From positions 1,775,868 through 1,839,867 of the forward strand of contig NW_002060952.1 of NCBI RefSeq assembly GCF_000150275.1: DNA of 64,000 nucleotides, in the 5' to 3' direction. Shown here piece after piece: positions 42,131-53,518 of the stretch (position 1 is the stretch's first letter; each line of letters starts with the position of its first letter). The notes below the pieces were generated by a model, which was not told the origin of the DNA, did no database searches, and saw only the letters and a list, made by a program, of their open reading frames with translations. Made by a program: the position numbers and the translations under genes. The stretch comes from Trichoplax adhaerens (taxonomy: Eukaryota; Placozoa; Uniplacotomia; Trichoplacea; Trichoplacidae).

Positions 42131-42882
42131 ACGTTTGCGTTCATCATGTACAGCTTTACAGTGTATAGCGAAAGCTAAAACTTGTGGTACAGGACGTGAT
42201 ATTTTCGAAATTGGATCCTCAATTGTATGGATGATAAATCTTCATTTTATCCTTAGTCGGTTTATAGAATTATTATACTGTCTGATGGTATGAGGTTCAA
42301 TAATATACTATACTTAATAACAGTATTCCTCTTTCAAATATATTGCAAGATAGATCCGCAGTATATTTTTACAGCCATTCCGCCATGACGGTAAAGTAAA
42401 TGCTTCAAATAGAATTACTCATTTAAATAAGCAATAAACAACAACTTTGACAGTAATGCATCATCAGCGGTTCGAAATAAAATAAATAAATAAATAACTC
42501 TGACTCGTTGACGCATTAAAATTGCTATTGTAATATTTTATCATGCTACTTTGAATACCACAAGAAAAATTGAATTTTAAGTAATAACAAATTTGAAATT
42601 TTTACAGTAAATGATGTTATTTGCAATGTTTATCATAATTTTCGTTTCATTCGAATAAACAGTTACAAAGTTGAAATGTATAATACGCTCACTATATAAG
42701 TAGCCTAATGTACAACCTACTTATTTTTCATCTTATTTTTCAATAGATTATCGATCCTTTAGTTACGAGCAATAAATTCATTATATATATAAAGACAATA
42801 ACATTCCATCTATCTGGCAATCTTAATCGGCGATATTTTGATTTATTGTACACGAGTTTTTAATACCTGCAAAATTCAAGCG
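42131..42882. other. 5' flank of the TPR gene
   Basis: AT-rich, no gene seen. The TPR frame extends 15 codons upstream of the chosen ATG at 42883, starting with a TTG and containing no ATG, so the proximal promoter and 5' UTR probably lie here. Confidence 0.4.
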
Positions 42883-45800
42883 ATGTCTACAATTATTATT
42901 GATCCTGATCGAGTTCAATATTATGTCTGCCTTCTTCTTAGTGGCATATACTTACAGCAAAGTGAATGCGGGAAGGCTAAACAATTAGCAGAAAAAGCGC
43001 GAGAAATAGGCGAGAAGCTAAAGGATGAAATAATGATCGCTGAAAGTTTTCATAGATATGGTGACATTAAGCAAGTGGAAGGACATCTAAATGAAGCATT
43101 GAATAGTTATATAAAATCGGTTAATATAAAATTAGGGCATGTAGATGAATGTAATACGAGTATCGCTAATTCGTATAAAGAGATAGGAATCATTCACTGT
43201 AGTCAATGTAATTATAAAGAGGCTATTTCGATGCTTGAAAAATCACTCGAAATTAGATTGTCAATCCATGATCGCAATCATCCCGATGTTGCCGCATCAT
43301 ACAGCAATCTAGCAAATGTGTATTTAGATCAAGGCAAGCATGAAGAAGCTATTTCTATGTATGAGAAGTCTCTTAAAATTGCATTGTCAGTCTTTGGTCA
43401 TAATCATCTCGATGTTGCCAAATCATATAATAATCTAGGAAATGTGTATTTGGATCAAGGTAAGCATGAAGAAGCCATTTCTATGTATCAGAAATCTCTC
43501 AAAATTACTTTATCAGTCTTTAGTCATAATCACCCCGATCTTGCCAAATCATATAATAATATGGGAGCTGCATATAGACATCAAGGCAAGTATGAACAAG
43601 CTATTTCCATGTATGAGAAGTCTCTCAAAATTATATTGTTAGTCTTTGGTAATAATCATCCCGATGCTGCTAAATCATATAACAACATGGCAGTTGTATA
43701 TTTTAATCAAGGTAAGAATAAAGAGGCAATTTCTATGTATAATAAGTCTCTCAAAATTACATTATCAGTTTTTGGTCATAATCATCCCGATGTTGCTGCG
43801 TCATATAACAACATGGGAGTTGCACACAGACATCAAGGCAAGTATGAAGAGGCTATTTCTATGCATGAAAAGTCTCTCGAAATTCAATTGTCAGTTTTGG
43901 GTCATAGTCATCCCGATGTTGCCAAATCATATAACAACATAGGAGCTGCATATTTTAATCTAGGCAAACATGACAAAGCCATTTCTATGTATGAAAAGTC
44001 TCTTGAAATTCAATTGTCTGTCTTTGGTCATAATCACCCTGATGTTGCTGCATCATGTAACAACATGGGAGTTGTATACAGTAATCAAAGCAAGTATGAA
44101 GAGGCTATTTTTATGTATAAGAAATCTCTTAGAATTACTTTATCATTTTTTGGTCATAATCATTCCGATGTTGCTAGATCATATAACAACATAGGAGCTG
44201 CATGTTTCAATCAAGGCAAATATGAAGAAGCTATTTCTATGTATGAGAAGTCACTTAAAATTCAATTGTCAGTCTTTGGTTATAGTCATTCCAGTGTTGC
44301 TCAATCATATAACAATATAGGATCTACATATTTTAATCTAGGCAAACATGAAGAGGCTATTTCTATGCTTGAAAAGTCACTTAAAATTCAATTGTCAGTC
44401 TTTGGCCATAATCATCCTGATGTTGCCAAATCATATAACGATTTAGGAAGTGTGTATTTAGATCTAGGCAAATATGAAGAGGCTATTTCTATTTATGAGA
44501 AGTCGCTCAGAATTCACTTTTCAGTCTTTGATCACAATCATTCCGATATTGCTACATCATATAACAATATGGGGGAGGTCTATAAACATCAAGGCAAGCA
44601 CGAAGAGGCTATTTCTATGTATAAGAAGTCACTCAAAATTCAATTGTCAGTTTATGGCTATAATCATCCCAGTGTTGCTACATCATATAACAACATGGGA
44701 GCTGCATATTCTAACCAAGGCAAGCATGAAGAAGCTATTTCTATGTGTGAGAAATCACTCAAAATTAGATTGTCAGTCCTTGATCGTAATCACCCTGATG
44801 TCGCTGCATCATATAACAACCTAGGAAATGTATATTTAGATCAAGGTAAGTATGAAGAGGCTATTTATTTGTATAAGAAGTCTCTTGAAATTAGATTATC
44901 AGCCTTTGGTCATAATCATCGCGATGTTGCTGCGTCATATAACAATCTAGGAATTGTGTATGGTAATCAAGGCAAACATGAAGAGGCTGTTTATATGTAT
45001 GAGAAGTCTCTCAAAATCAGATTATTAGTCTTTGGTAGTAATCATCCCAACGTTGCTACATCATATAACAACATAGGAGAGGCATATAGACATCAAGGCA
45101 AGGATGAAGAGGCTATTTCTATGCATGAGAAGTCACTCAAAATTCAATTATCGCTTTTTGGCCATAATCATCCCAATGTTTCTACATCATACAACAACAT
45201 TGGAACAGTATATAATAATCAAGGAAAGCATAAAGAGGCTATTTCTATGTATGAGAAGTCTCTGAATATTCAATTGTCAGTTTTTGGTCATAATCATCCT
45301 GATGTTGCTACATCATATAGCAATCTAGGAAATGTGTATTTAGATCAAGGCAAGCATGAAGAGGCTATTTCTATCTATGAGAAGTCTCTCAAAATCAGAT
45401 TGTTAGTTTTTGGTCATAATCACTTCGATGTTGCCAAATCATATAACAACTTGGGAGCTGCATATGGACATCAAGACAAGCATGAAGAGGCTATTTCTAT
45501 GTATAAGGAATCACTCAAAATTCAATTATCAGTCTTTGGTCATAACCATCCCGATGTTGCTACATCATATAACAACATAGGAGAGGTATATAGACATCAA
45601 AGCAAGCACGATGAGGCTATTTATATATATGAGAAGTCTCTCAAAATTAGATTATCAGTCTTTGGTTATGATCATCCTGATGTTGCCAAATCATATAATA
45701 ATATGGGAGCTGCTTACTTAAATCAAGGTAAACATGAAGAGGCTACTTCTATGTATAAGAAGTCACTTAAAATTACATTGCGAATCTTTAGCCGTAATCA

Positions 45801-46602
45801 TCCTGATGTTGCCAAATTATATAGCAATCTAGGAGATCTGTATGATAAACAAGGCAAGCATAAAGAGAGTATTTCTATGTATGAGAAATCTCTCAAAATT
45901 ACATTGTTAGTCTTTGGTTCCAAGCATCCCGATGTTGCCAAATCATATAACAATCTAGGAAGTGTGTATGATAATCAAGGCAAGTATGAAGAAGCTATTT
46001 CTATGTATGAGAAATCTCTCAAAATAACATTGTTAGTCTTCGGCCTTAATCATTCGGATGTTGCCAAATCATATAACAACCTGGGAGCTGCATATAGACA
46101 TCAAGGCAAGCATGAAGAGGCTATTTCTATGTATGAGAAGTCACTAAAAATTATATTGTCAGTCTTTGACTGCAATCATCTCGACGTTGCAGTATTATAC
46201 AACAATCTGGGAATTTTGTACTTAGATCAAGGCAAGTATGAAGAAGCTATTCATATGTACGAGAAGTCTCTCAAAATTAGATTGTTAGCCCTTGATCATA
46301 ATCATCCCGATATTGCTAATTCGTATAATAACATAGGAGAGGCATATAGACATCAAGGCAAGCATAAAGAGGCTATTTCTATGCATGAGAAGTCACTCAA
46401 AATTCAGTTATTAGTCTTTGATCATAATCATCCCGATATTGCTGCATCGTACAACTATATAGGAGAGGCATATAGACATCAAGACAAGCATAAAGAGGCT
46501 ATTTCTATGTATGAGAAGTCACTCAAAATTAAATTGTCGCTCATTGATCACTATCATCCCGATGATGCTGCGTCGTACACAATTTATAAAATATGTATTT
46601 AG
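42883..46602 (+). CDS. Kinesin-light-chain-like TPR repeat protein, 1239 aa, single exon
   Basis: A cytosolic scaffold-type protein made almost only of 42-residue tetratricopeptide repeats. After an N-terminal region of about 90 residues with one or two diverged TPRs and one irregular repeat, 26 regular 42-aa repeats run from residue 133 to 1224, then a 15-residue truncated repeat. The consensus is HPDVAxSYNNxGxxYxxQGK then EEAISMYEKSLKIxLSVFGHN, typical of KLC/TPR_12 arrays. The start ATG at 42883 (MSTIIIDPD) is the first in the frame. No other domain was seen, so the partner is unknown; KLC-type TPRs bind peptide ligands. DNA identity between repeats is high, indicating recent expansion. 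The C-terminus is abnormal: a one-base deletion in the 27th repeat after position 46575 throws the frame into YTIYKICI and a stop, while recognisable repeats continue downstream. The protein is probably a shortened version of its ancestor. Open frames in other phases are repeat-driven shadows. Confidence 0.93.
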   Translation: MSTIIIDPDRVQYYVCLLLSGIYLQQSECGKAKQLAEKAREIGEKLKDEIMIAESFHRYGDIKQVEGHLNEALNSYIKSVNIKLGHVDECNTSIANSYKEIGIIHCSQCNYKEAISMLEKSLEIRLSIHDRNHPDVAASYSNLANVYLDQGKHEEAISMYEKSLKIALSVFGHNHLDVAKSYNNLGNVYLDQGKHEEAISMYQKSLKITLSVFSHNHPDLAKSYNNMGAAYRHQGKYEQAISMYEKSLKIILLVFGNNHPDAAKSYNNMAVVYFNQGKNKEAISMYNKSLKITLSVFGHNHPDVAASYNNMGVAHRHQGKYEEAISMHEKSLEIQLSVLGHSHPDVAKSYNNIGAAYFNLGKHDKAISMYEKSLEIQLSVFGHNHPDVAASCNNMGVVYSNQSKYEEAIFMYKKSLRITLSFFGHNHSDVARSYNNIGAACFNQGKYEEAISMYEKSLKIQLSVFGYSHSSVAQSYNNIGSTYFNLGKHEEAISMLEKSLKIQLSVFGHNHPDVAKSYNDLGSVYLDLGKYEEAISIYEKSLRIHFSVFDHNHSDIATSYNNMGEVYKHQGKHEEAISMYKKSLKIQLSVYGYNHPSVATSYNNMGAAYSNQGKHEEAISMCEKSLKIRLSVLDRNHPDVAASYNNLGNVYLDQGKYEEAIYLYKKSLEIRLSAFGHNHRDVAASYNNLGIVYGNQGKHEEAVYMYEKSLKIRLLVFGSNHPNVATSYNNIGEAYRHQGKDEEAISMHEKSLKIQLSLFGHNHPNVSTSYNNIGTVYNNQGKHKEAISMYEKSLNIQLSVFGHNHPDVATSYSNLGNVYLDQGKHEEAISIYEKSLKIRLLVFGHNHFDVAKSYNNLGAAYGHQDKHEEAISMYKESLKIQLSVFGHNHPDVATSYNNIGEVYRHQSKHDEAIYIYEKSLKIRLSVFGYDHPDVAKSYNNMGAAYLNQGKHEEATSMYKKSLKITLRIFSRNHPDVAKLYSNLGDLYDKQGKHKESISMYEKSLKITLLVFGSKHPDVAKSYNNLGSVYDNQGKYEEAISMYEKSLKITLLVFGLNHSDVAKSYNNLGAAYRHQGKHEEAISMYEKSLKIILSVFDCNHLDVAVLYNNLGILYLDQGKYEEAIHMYEKSLKIRLLALDHNHPDIANSYNNIGEAYRHQGKHKEAISMHEKSLKIQLLVFDHNHPDIAASYNYIGEAYRHQDKHKEAISMYEKSLKIKLSLIDHYHPDDAASYTIYKICI

Positions 46603-46835
46603 ATTAAGGCAAGCATGAAGAAGCTTCTTCGATGTAAGGGAAATCACTCAAAATTCAATCCTCAGTTCGTTATCACAATTATTCTGATTTTGTCAAATCA
46701 TATAACAAGATGAAAGTTGCATATAATAATCAGGGCAAATACGAACAGGTTATGTCTGTCCTGGAGAAATCATTCAAAATTTTAACTGTCAGTTTTGATC
46801 TCAACTTTTGCGATATTGCTACGATTATACACGTA
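46603..46835 (+). pseudogene. Decayed continuation of the TPR array
   Basis: In the frame shifted by one base, the sequence continues as TPR repeats: YLD(stop)GKHEEASSM(stop)GKSLKIQ, then a further repeat with SYNKMKVAYNNQGKYEQVM and SVLEKSFKIL, then a half repeat. Two in-frame stops plus the upstream frameshift show that about two and a half repeats have lost coding function. Confidence 0.85.
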
Positions 46836-47089
46836 TGTAGCAATATTTCACATTACTAAAGAGCATCAATTAGCTTTTATGGTTGTAGAGAAAGACATAT
46901 AAGTCGTATTAACGCTAATAGTAAGATGTTCGAAAGTCCAATAAATTAACGGGCATATGATGATACGATCGACTGTGTGAGATTAGGGCTTTACTTTATC
47001 TTTAGCGACTAACCCAAAATTTAGACTCTTGCTATGTACGACATAAACTTAGGACCTAGTGTACAGTGCAAGCTATTAAAACGGTATAA

Positions 47090-47486
47090 GCGTTGGATAT
47101 AATACAACAATTCGTCAATTCTGGGGGATTTGTTTTTACGCCAAAGGTGATTTAAAGCTGGCGTGGATTGATGAATTATATTAAAAGCATGTTTTAGATC
47201 TTACCAATAAAGATGAAGTTAGTATGATATTTCCTATTCAATTTAACCACATTTACAAGAACGAGCGCAACTAATCGAGCAAAAACAGTTTTGGGGTGAT
47301 GTAACTTGAAAGCAATGATGTAGATGATATCGACTCTGTGATTTACAAGGGAAAGTAGGTCAAGGACTTTTCATCGAATTGAAAGATCGTGTCAAAGACG
47401 TTAGTGAGTTTACTGAGCTATCAGCAAAAACAACGGAAGAAGGGATTAAATTTGCCGAAGTTGCAGGAAAATTAAAGACAGGTTGA
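47090..47486 (+). pseudogene. Possible relic of the TPR protein's former C-terminal region
   Basis: Coding-like fragments in several frames: YNTTIRQFWGICFYAKGDLK (about 47100-47160), then 47356-47486 which reads VGQGLFIELKDRVKDVSEF and continues open with a helical Ala/Glu/Lys pattern to TGA at 47484. They follow the decayed TPR repeats in the same orientation, so they may be the degraded tail of the same gene. No family was recognised. Confidence 0.4.
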
Positions 47487-50334
47487 TGCCATCAAGTAAA
47501 AAATAAAAAAATTTAAGTTAAAACTCAGCTGTTGACGAAAAGCAGATTCTTTAAATTTTGATACTGACAATCTAAAATGCACTATTTGCTCAATTTTTGC
47601 TATTATAAATGAGTGATGGTCAATACAAATTCTTACTGCTATTCGTATTTCCATATTAGTGTAATTTGATCTCAATACTCATCATCTAAAAATAGACTAA
47701 TTTTTTAATCTCTTGCTGTCTTGGTTTTATTTTATCGTTTAAGTAAGAGAGCGGTGATTAATAGAAAATTTTACTGCTATTCGCACGTTCCTATTAGTGA
47801 AATTGGATGTCGAAACTTGTCATCTGTAACATAATAAGGTTCGATCCTTTCGTCTTGTCAATTTTTATCCTGTACAGACATCTGATCATGCTATCATTCT
47901 TAGTAATAATCCTCAATTATTTATTGTTGTTATTGTCGTCACTTCTTTATCAATTATCTCCTATTCATATACTGTACATGTCTTGATAAATCAAACTTTG
48001 TCAAGATTCCTTTGTTAATTAGTATAACAATTATCTTTTCCGATGGGCGACATAACCGGTCATGGCCATTATGCAATAAAATTATTAGTTATCGTTAAAT
48101 TTATTTTTCTGTCTGTTTGTATCGCTTACCAATTAATCTCTTGAATATACTAGTATGAAGCAAGAAATTGGTCGTGCAATTCGTTTACATGCTTTTTCAT
48201 GCTTTGGAAGGTACTTTTATGTATTTTAAGCAATTTCTACATTTGTCCCTATTTTGAAATCGCTCCTGTAAAATTTAGAAATACTACAGTGCCGTTGATA
48301 AAAGACTTAGCTTGATCATGGACCAAGCAAGAAAAATGTCGAATATTGTTAATTCACACTAGCTAAAAATAAAAAAGACATGATATCTGCTAAAACTATT
48401 TTCAATTGAGCCAACTTTTACTTCAATTACTGTATTTTGTAAATAAATCTCGAGTATAGTATCTAACATTGACATATCCCTCTATGTACTTAATCCTGAC
48501 TCTCTATGATGTATTGTGTTGGGAGAAATTTGTATTATCTCTGTGTAATCTATTACTCAGTCCACGAATAAAAACCGACCTACTGTAAAATCTGATCATC
48601 TATATGATCTTCTGGTATCTCTAATACTGCATCTATGAATTGATGTTGTTCATTTCCCTGACACTGATTATAAATGTTTCGATTTTTAAAGTAATCCTAT
48701 GAAGTAATACAGTAATTACTTTTATTAAGGCCATTAAGCTGATTTCTTACTGTCATTTACTCATTTTATTTTCATTCCTTGTAAACTCGATTCTATAACA
48801 GTCGAGTTAAAATATTGCAACCATCCACCTTAGTGAGACAAGCGATGAATGTTATCCATTAAACTGCAGCATTATAGTACGTTTCATTATGATCAATCAT
48901 GGTTTTAACAAACTGGTGTATCTCTTAGTGGCATCTTGACTTTTGCATCTCAGTATTATATACTCTACCCATGCATAAGCGTGCAGTAAAGGTATCTAAG
49001 CTGCCGCTTTCATTTTACAGTATAGTTGCCTATTTTTCACTCTAGCTACATATCCAATTTCTTGTTTTCCTCTACGTTAGCCAAAAGTATAAGGAGCAAC
49101 TATAGGCTTGAATATCGAACTATTTATCAGGTAGTGGTCTTTCAAGTAACGATATATCCAACTACTGTATAGCCAACAACTATCATAGCAAGAACTCATC
49201 GTAAGTAGGAAACTGGTCGAGTAGAGTTAATCAGTTTCATAACATACGTAGTACTATACAGTGTACAGTATCATTAGCTGATAGCTTTGGTTCATGAAGC
49301 CAAAATTTTAACTATCTACTAATAATTTATTATTGTCGGATAGTTAGATAGTTAATGGACTGTCTAGTTATTCGATAGTTGTCAGCACAGAGTAGTATGA
49401 TCCTTCAATTGAGTGTTTGGAGTACCGTAGTTACAGTAGATGATAATGATGCACTTTGAAAATTTTGAAGCCTAATACTAGATTAGTTTCTATGAAATAT
49501 GATTCAATTTACTTACTGTTAAAATTAAGCATGTTAAATGTATTTATTTTCAAGATTTTAATGCGTCAAAAATTGGGAAATTTCCTTAGTATAATATAGC
49601 AAAGCTGGTATACGCTACTATTAAAACGTATAGAATCGTAATACGAAAGAAAAGCGAATGTTATGGCGTTAGCCTTTTTTGCAAAGGAGACAAGCCTGTC
49701 GATTAGTACTATAGTAGGCATCTTTAGCTCTCATACGTTACTTTACATTCAGTATTTTAAAACACTATACGGCTGTTAAAAAATTCTACATGTATTGTAA
49801 AATGAAAATGTATGTAATGGGAAGTTGCACGAGGAGAACTGTTTTAATTGCGCTGCAAATGTATCGTAAGACATAGAGACGACTGTAATTATAATTTTTG
49901 CCTTGATACATAACTACTATAAAAAGGGAAGAAACGGGACAGGAAATAGCTGCCATAACAAAAGAGTTGAAAGACTGACGATCATTTATCCAGTCATTCT
50001 GCTGTCATAGAAATCGAAGTTGGTCTAAGGCCATAATATCTTTCAACTACAAACCTAACGTAGTAGCCATGAGGCTATTACAACCATACTTCATAAAATC
50101 TTCCTAGCAGCTAAATGTGCCTGTAGACTTTCCGAGTCTATGCCAGACACAATGACCACCATTTTGGATGAATGAATAACCTCTTATTGTGATGATACAT
50201 GCAGCCACTTTATTAATTAGCAAAACTACGACTATTTCTAGATTAGACTTGTCAACTGACCACGACATCGCATAAGGTCTGTAGTAAATAGTATGTCGGT
50301 AATGACAAATGATTACATTAGTTTCTATTTACAG
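47487..50334. other. Intergenic, no assembled gene
   Basis: Mostly AT-rich. Weak exon-like pieces are 48156-48209 (MKQEIGRAIRLHAFSCFG followed by a GTACTT donor) and 50119-50178 (after a CTAGCAG acceptor, reading KCACRLSESMPDTMTTILDE then TGA). Either could belong to the gene ending at 50467, but the phases could not be connected. A GTACAGT run lies at 49251-49270. Confidence 0.35.
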
Positions 50335-50467
50335 TTCACGTTTTACCGGCATTCCGAAGTGGGAAATAAGTGATGATAGCTATGACCGTTTCACCGCCGA
50401 TGATTTTACCATCAGGGAGATCTATGGATATGTAGTGCAGCACTCAAAAACAGATCATGTTTTGTAG
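50335..50467 (+). CDS. Orphan terminal exon, family not recognised
   Basis: After a clean ctatttacag acceptor, a 43-codon frame runs to TAG. It reads SRFTGIPKWEISDD, then SYDRFTADDFTIREIYGYVV and QHSKTDHVL. The GC content is clearly higher than the surroundings, and the balance of charged, aromatic and hydrophobic residues is protein-like. It starts with the last base of a split codon, so an upstream exon ending in phase 2 is required. I could not identify that exon. It could be the last exon of a real gene or a remnant. Confidence 0.45.
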
Positions 50468-51180
50468 ATTAAATCATCGGTTTCATCAATAGATATCTAC
50501 TACCACTGGATAGGTTATTTCTTAGATATAGTATCGTACTATATTCTAAATTGGACTCCTAGAACTTCCTTTCAATTTAACCATCAAGAAGTACTTTGCC
50601 TAGATAAGCATACAGATTGCCTGCCGATATTTGTATAGAGGAATAATCTGCTCTATTCTAGCAATGATTTGTAGCCAGGGGTTAACAGTCATACTTTATG
50701 TATACGTATTATCTCTAGATGTACTAAATATTAACGCCATGGTCTACCTCTTTCAACGGGTAAAATTGGCATAGATACATTTCTATAAAATTCAGCTGTT
50801 TTCTATGTCTATATCCTACACGGGAATCTTAACAGTAGTAGGCCAGTAATGTGGTTCATAACGAAATAATAAGCAGGAAAACAATCGAAGTACAGTCATT
50901 ACGGATACTAGAAGAGTACGGATTCAAATGCTGTATTCCACTCTACCATATATACAGTATTCCCCTAAGTACTAAGCAAGAATTAAAATCATCGGATGCA
51001 ACGAGACATACTCAATTTCTATATTTTAAACTAGTTTTCAAAGATTTATAATATCGTCTTTTAAAAATTTTATATAAAATTATGAAGCCGTAATCAATAG
51101 ATTTGAAACGTATACTCCAATATTCCGCCTGTTGTTAAAGGTATATGAGCGTATAAATGAACTATAATTTGTTCTTTAAA
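50468..51180. other. Intergenic with one weak open frame
   Basis: A frame at 50842-51051 (+), preceded by a gtagtag acceptor-like site, reads ASNVVHNEIISRKTIEV and on to KDL then TAA. Composition is plausible but no family is recognised and no partner exon was found. Confidence 0.25.
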
Positions 51181-51522
51181 TGATTTGCCCACCCTAGTGT
51201 TGAGATGACATTAATCCAGTACTGTAGTAGCGCTTATTGTTACAGCCCATACGCTAATAATATGTCGTCAGAAACCAATTTTGAGTAAACGTTCTACTCT
51301 TAAATGTTAACTATTATTTGCGTTAACATAAGACTAATATAATGTAATTTAGCTACGATTTGCCTATTGAAAGATTTGCCCACCCTTGTCTTGCAATGAC
51401 GTTAATACAGTATTGTACTAGCGTTTATTATAATATTAATTTATCCAGCCCATATAACATGTCGTCAGAAACCAATTTCGGTCAGGCATCCAGCTTTGAA
51501 ATCTTAACTATTATTTGATTAG
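51181..51522. repeat. Direct repeat pair, ~150-base units
   Basis: 51181-51325 and 51372-51522 share gatttgcccaccct, atgac[a/g]ttaat.cagta, atgtcgtcagaaaccaatt and ttaactattattt, in the same order, about 190 bases apart. No conserved coding frame was noted. Confidence 0.85.
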
Positions 51523-52459
51523 GATACTGTCTATTGTTTACAAATTGCTAATTACTATCGATCTATGATTGTGCCTTTACTGCTATTGTTCTCTACTAAC
51601 TTTAGCATGAACCTTATCAAGAAAGGATATAACCTTTCACAGTTTTGCAGCTAGGGTAAAGTGCTAGCTACTGCAATGATGTTTTAAACGGTCGTTAAGA
51701 GCTATTATTAACGTTACACCTTTCTACAATTTATATTTATAGTATACCAGTAACGAACAATAAATTGATAATTTATCCATAGCTAGATCGACCTTTGTAT
51801 GCTAATTTCAACGCCTTCGTTCTCACTTTGTTCGTGTTATCTCTAATTGTTTTAATAACAAAAAGCAGTTTTAGATTGTTTCATGTACAAGCTTGAAGAT
51901 AGCAAGCATAGATTTACGAAACAATAATTAAAACGTCTTGAATAAGATAGCATTTAGGGATAATAGGCGTACAAATTGAATCATGTAGACTAAGAGGCTG
52001 AATTAACAATCACGGCAACAAGACAATTATAGAATTGTAGTTCTAAAGAATCGCATAAATTCTGTGTACCAATAACTAATCAATCACCATGACAATTAAC
52101 GACTTAAAACTATGAGAATGCAAATTAAGTTTGATGAGTAACCATCAACATTCCGGCGCTAATACAACAAAAGATTACATCCTATTATATATATTATGTT
52201 TCGTAATTGAATATATTCCTCGGCCCTTGCCGATTGTCAGTCATAAATTAATCGTCAATTTTTTCGTCACTTTGTTAAAACAGACATATGTTGCATCTGA
52301 GCGAGAAACATTTAATTAACGAAGAAGTTATATTCCATTCCAAGTGATCTTAGAAAAGTGCAATTTCTTTTCAATTAAATCACACATTTTTATTGGCCGT
52401 GGTCTTAAGTAGCAGCACATATTCGAAAATTACCATTCTAAATTATTACAGTTACCAGG
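51523..52459. other. 5' flank of the first GPCR gene
   Basis: No gene was seen. The 62-codon frame at 52131-52319 has no recognisable content. Confidence 0.4.
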
Positions 52460-53518
52460 ATGTCCCTAAGAATAGGTTATAGCATTTTTCTTGGCGTTTT
52501 TTATATAGTCCTTATGATTATTGCTATTCCCGGCAATACTTTAATACTATGGATGACTTTCAGCAATAAACAATTACGTACGCCGACCAATTTACTCGTT
52601 AGTAATTTAGCAATTGGCGGTTTAGTTATTGCTATTTTTGCTATACCTTTTCGAATATGGTCGTCTTTTAATTTTAGTAGCTATCCGTTTTCATTGGCAA
52701 CTTGTCGTTTTGAAAAAATGATTCCGTTATCAAGTATAATGGCCATTACATGCACTCTGTGTATCATTTGCGTGGATCGTTTTATTGCTGTGGTTTATCC
52801 CGTTAAGCATCATCTAAAAATGACTGCACTGAAAGCCTATATACTCATACCTACGATTTGGATTGTCTCAATAGCCTCATTTATACCATATGCAACCTTT
52901 AATATTTTATATAACTATTTTGGCACAATCTTTTGCATCCCATATTGGCCTGATAATAGGGCAGTAGACATAGTTCTTAGTCGAAACGCAACTACTGGCG
53001 AACCTACCTCATATTTGGAATTTTCAAGGGTAATGTACTGGATATTTATTGTCGTCTTTCTTTTTTATATACCAGCTATTATGATGACGCTTTTATATTC
53101 TATCACCGTTTTGAAAGTTAGAAGCACTATACAACCTAGTTATGGAAGCTTCAAAATGGTCAGTTCAGATAGTAATAAAGCCAAAGTCAAACAACGAAAG
53201 CGAGTTATTAATATTATGATTGCTTGCTGCTCACTCTTTGTCTTTACAGGCTTACCTTATTATACTCTGAACATGTTGCTGGATTTACGAGTTATTACTT
53301 TACAGTCAGATGTTCGATTTGTTGTTTTCCGAACTTTAGCAGCGTTCCTTTTTACCAGTATTGCTTATAACGCAATTATTTACGGTTATTTCAATACAAC
53401 TTATCGAAAATATACTCCTTTATGGCTAAAACATATAGGAAGCGTTTTGACGTTTAAAAGATCAACAACGATTACAAATTTATCTACAACGACGCAGCAG
53501 GAACAAATTCATTCATAG
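52460..53518 (+). CDS. Class A (rhodopsin-like) GPCR, 352 aa, intronless
   Basis: Seven-helix plasma-membrane receptor. N-terminus is very short (about 8 residues before TM1). Visible landmarks: GN at 25-26 in TM1; NLAIGGL in TM2, so the position of the normally conserved Asp (2.50) is Gly54; Cys82 before TM3 pairing with Cys159 in loop 2, inside FCIPYWP; DRF at 106-108 in place of DRY; TGLPYY in TM6 with Pro266 but no CWxP tryptophan; NAIIY at 304-308 instead of NPxxY; then an amphipathic FNTTYRKY segment and a Ser/Thr-rich tail. The ligand cannot be inferred; a peptide-type receptor is only a guess. Paralogous to the receptor at 58819, sharing IPGN(S/T)LILW, the ECL2 (I/L)P(Y/F)WP motif and IIYGYFN. 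The ATG gives a start in the same place as the paralogue. Confidence 0.95.
   Translation: MSLRIGYSIFLGVFYIVLMIIAIPGNTLILWMTFSNKQLRTPTNLLVSNLAIGGLVIAIFAIPFRIWSSFNFSSYPFSLATCRFEKMIPLSSIMAITCTLCIICVDRFIAVVYPVKHHLKMTALKAYILIPTIWIVSIASFIPYATFNILYNYFGTIFCIPYWPDNRAVDIVLSRNATTGEPTSYLEFSRVMYWIFIVVFLFYIPAIMMTLLYSITVLKVRSTIQPSYGSFKMVSSDSNKAKVKQRKRVINIMIACCSLFVFTGLPYYTLNMLLDLRVITLQSDVRFVVFRTLAAFLFTSIAYNAIIYGYFNTTYRKYTPLWLKHIGSVLTFKRSTTITNLSTTTQQEQIHS

Noticed and set aside
43442-44824. Several 66-116 codon plus-strand ORFs in another frame of the TPR gene
   Set aside because: They are produced by the 126-base periodicity of the coding repeats.
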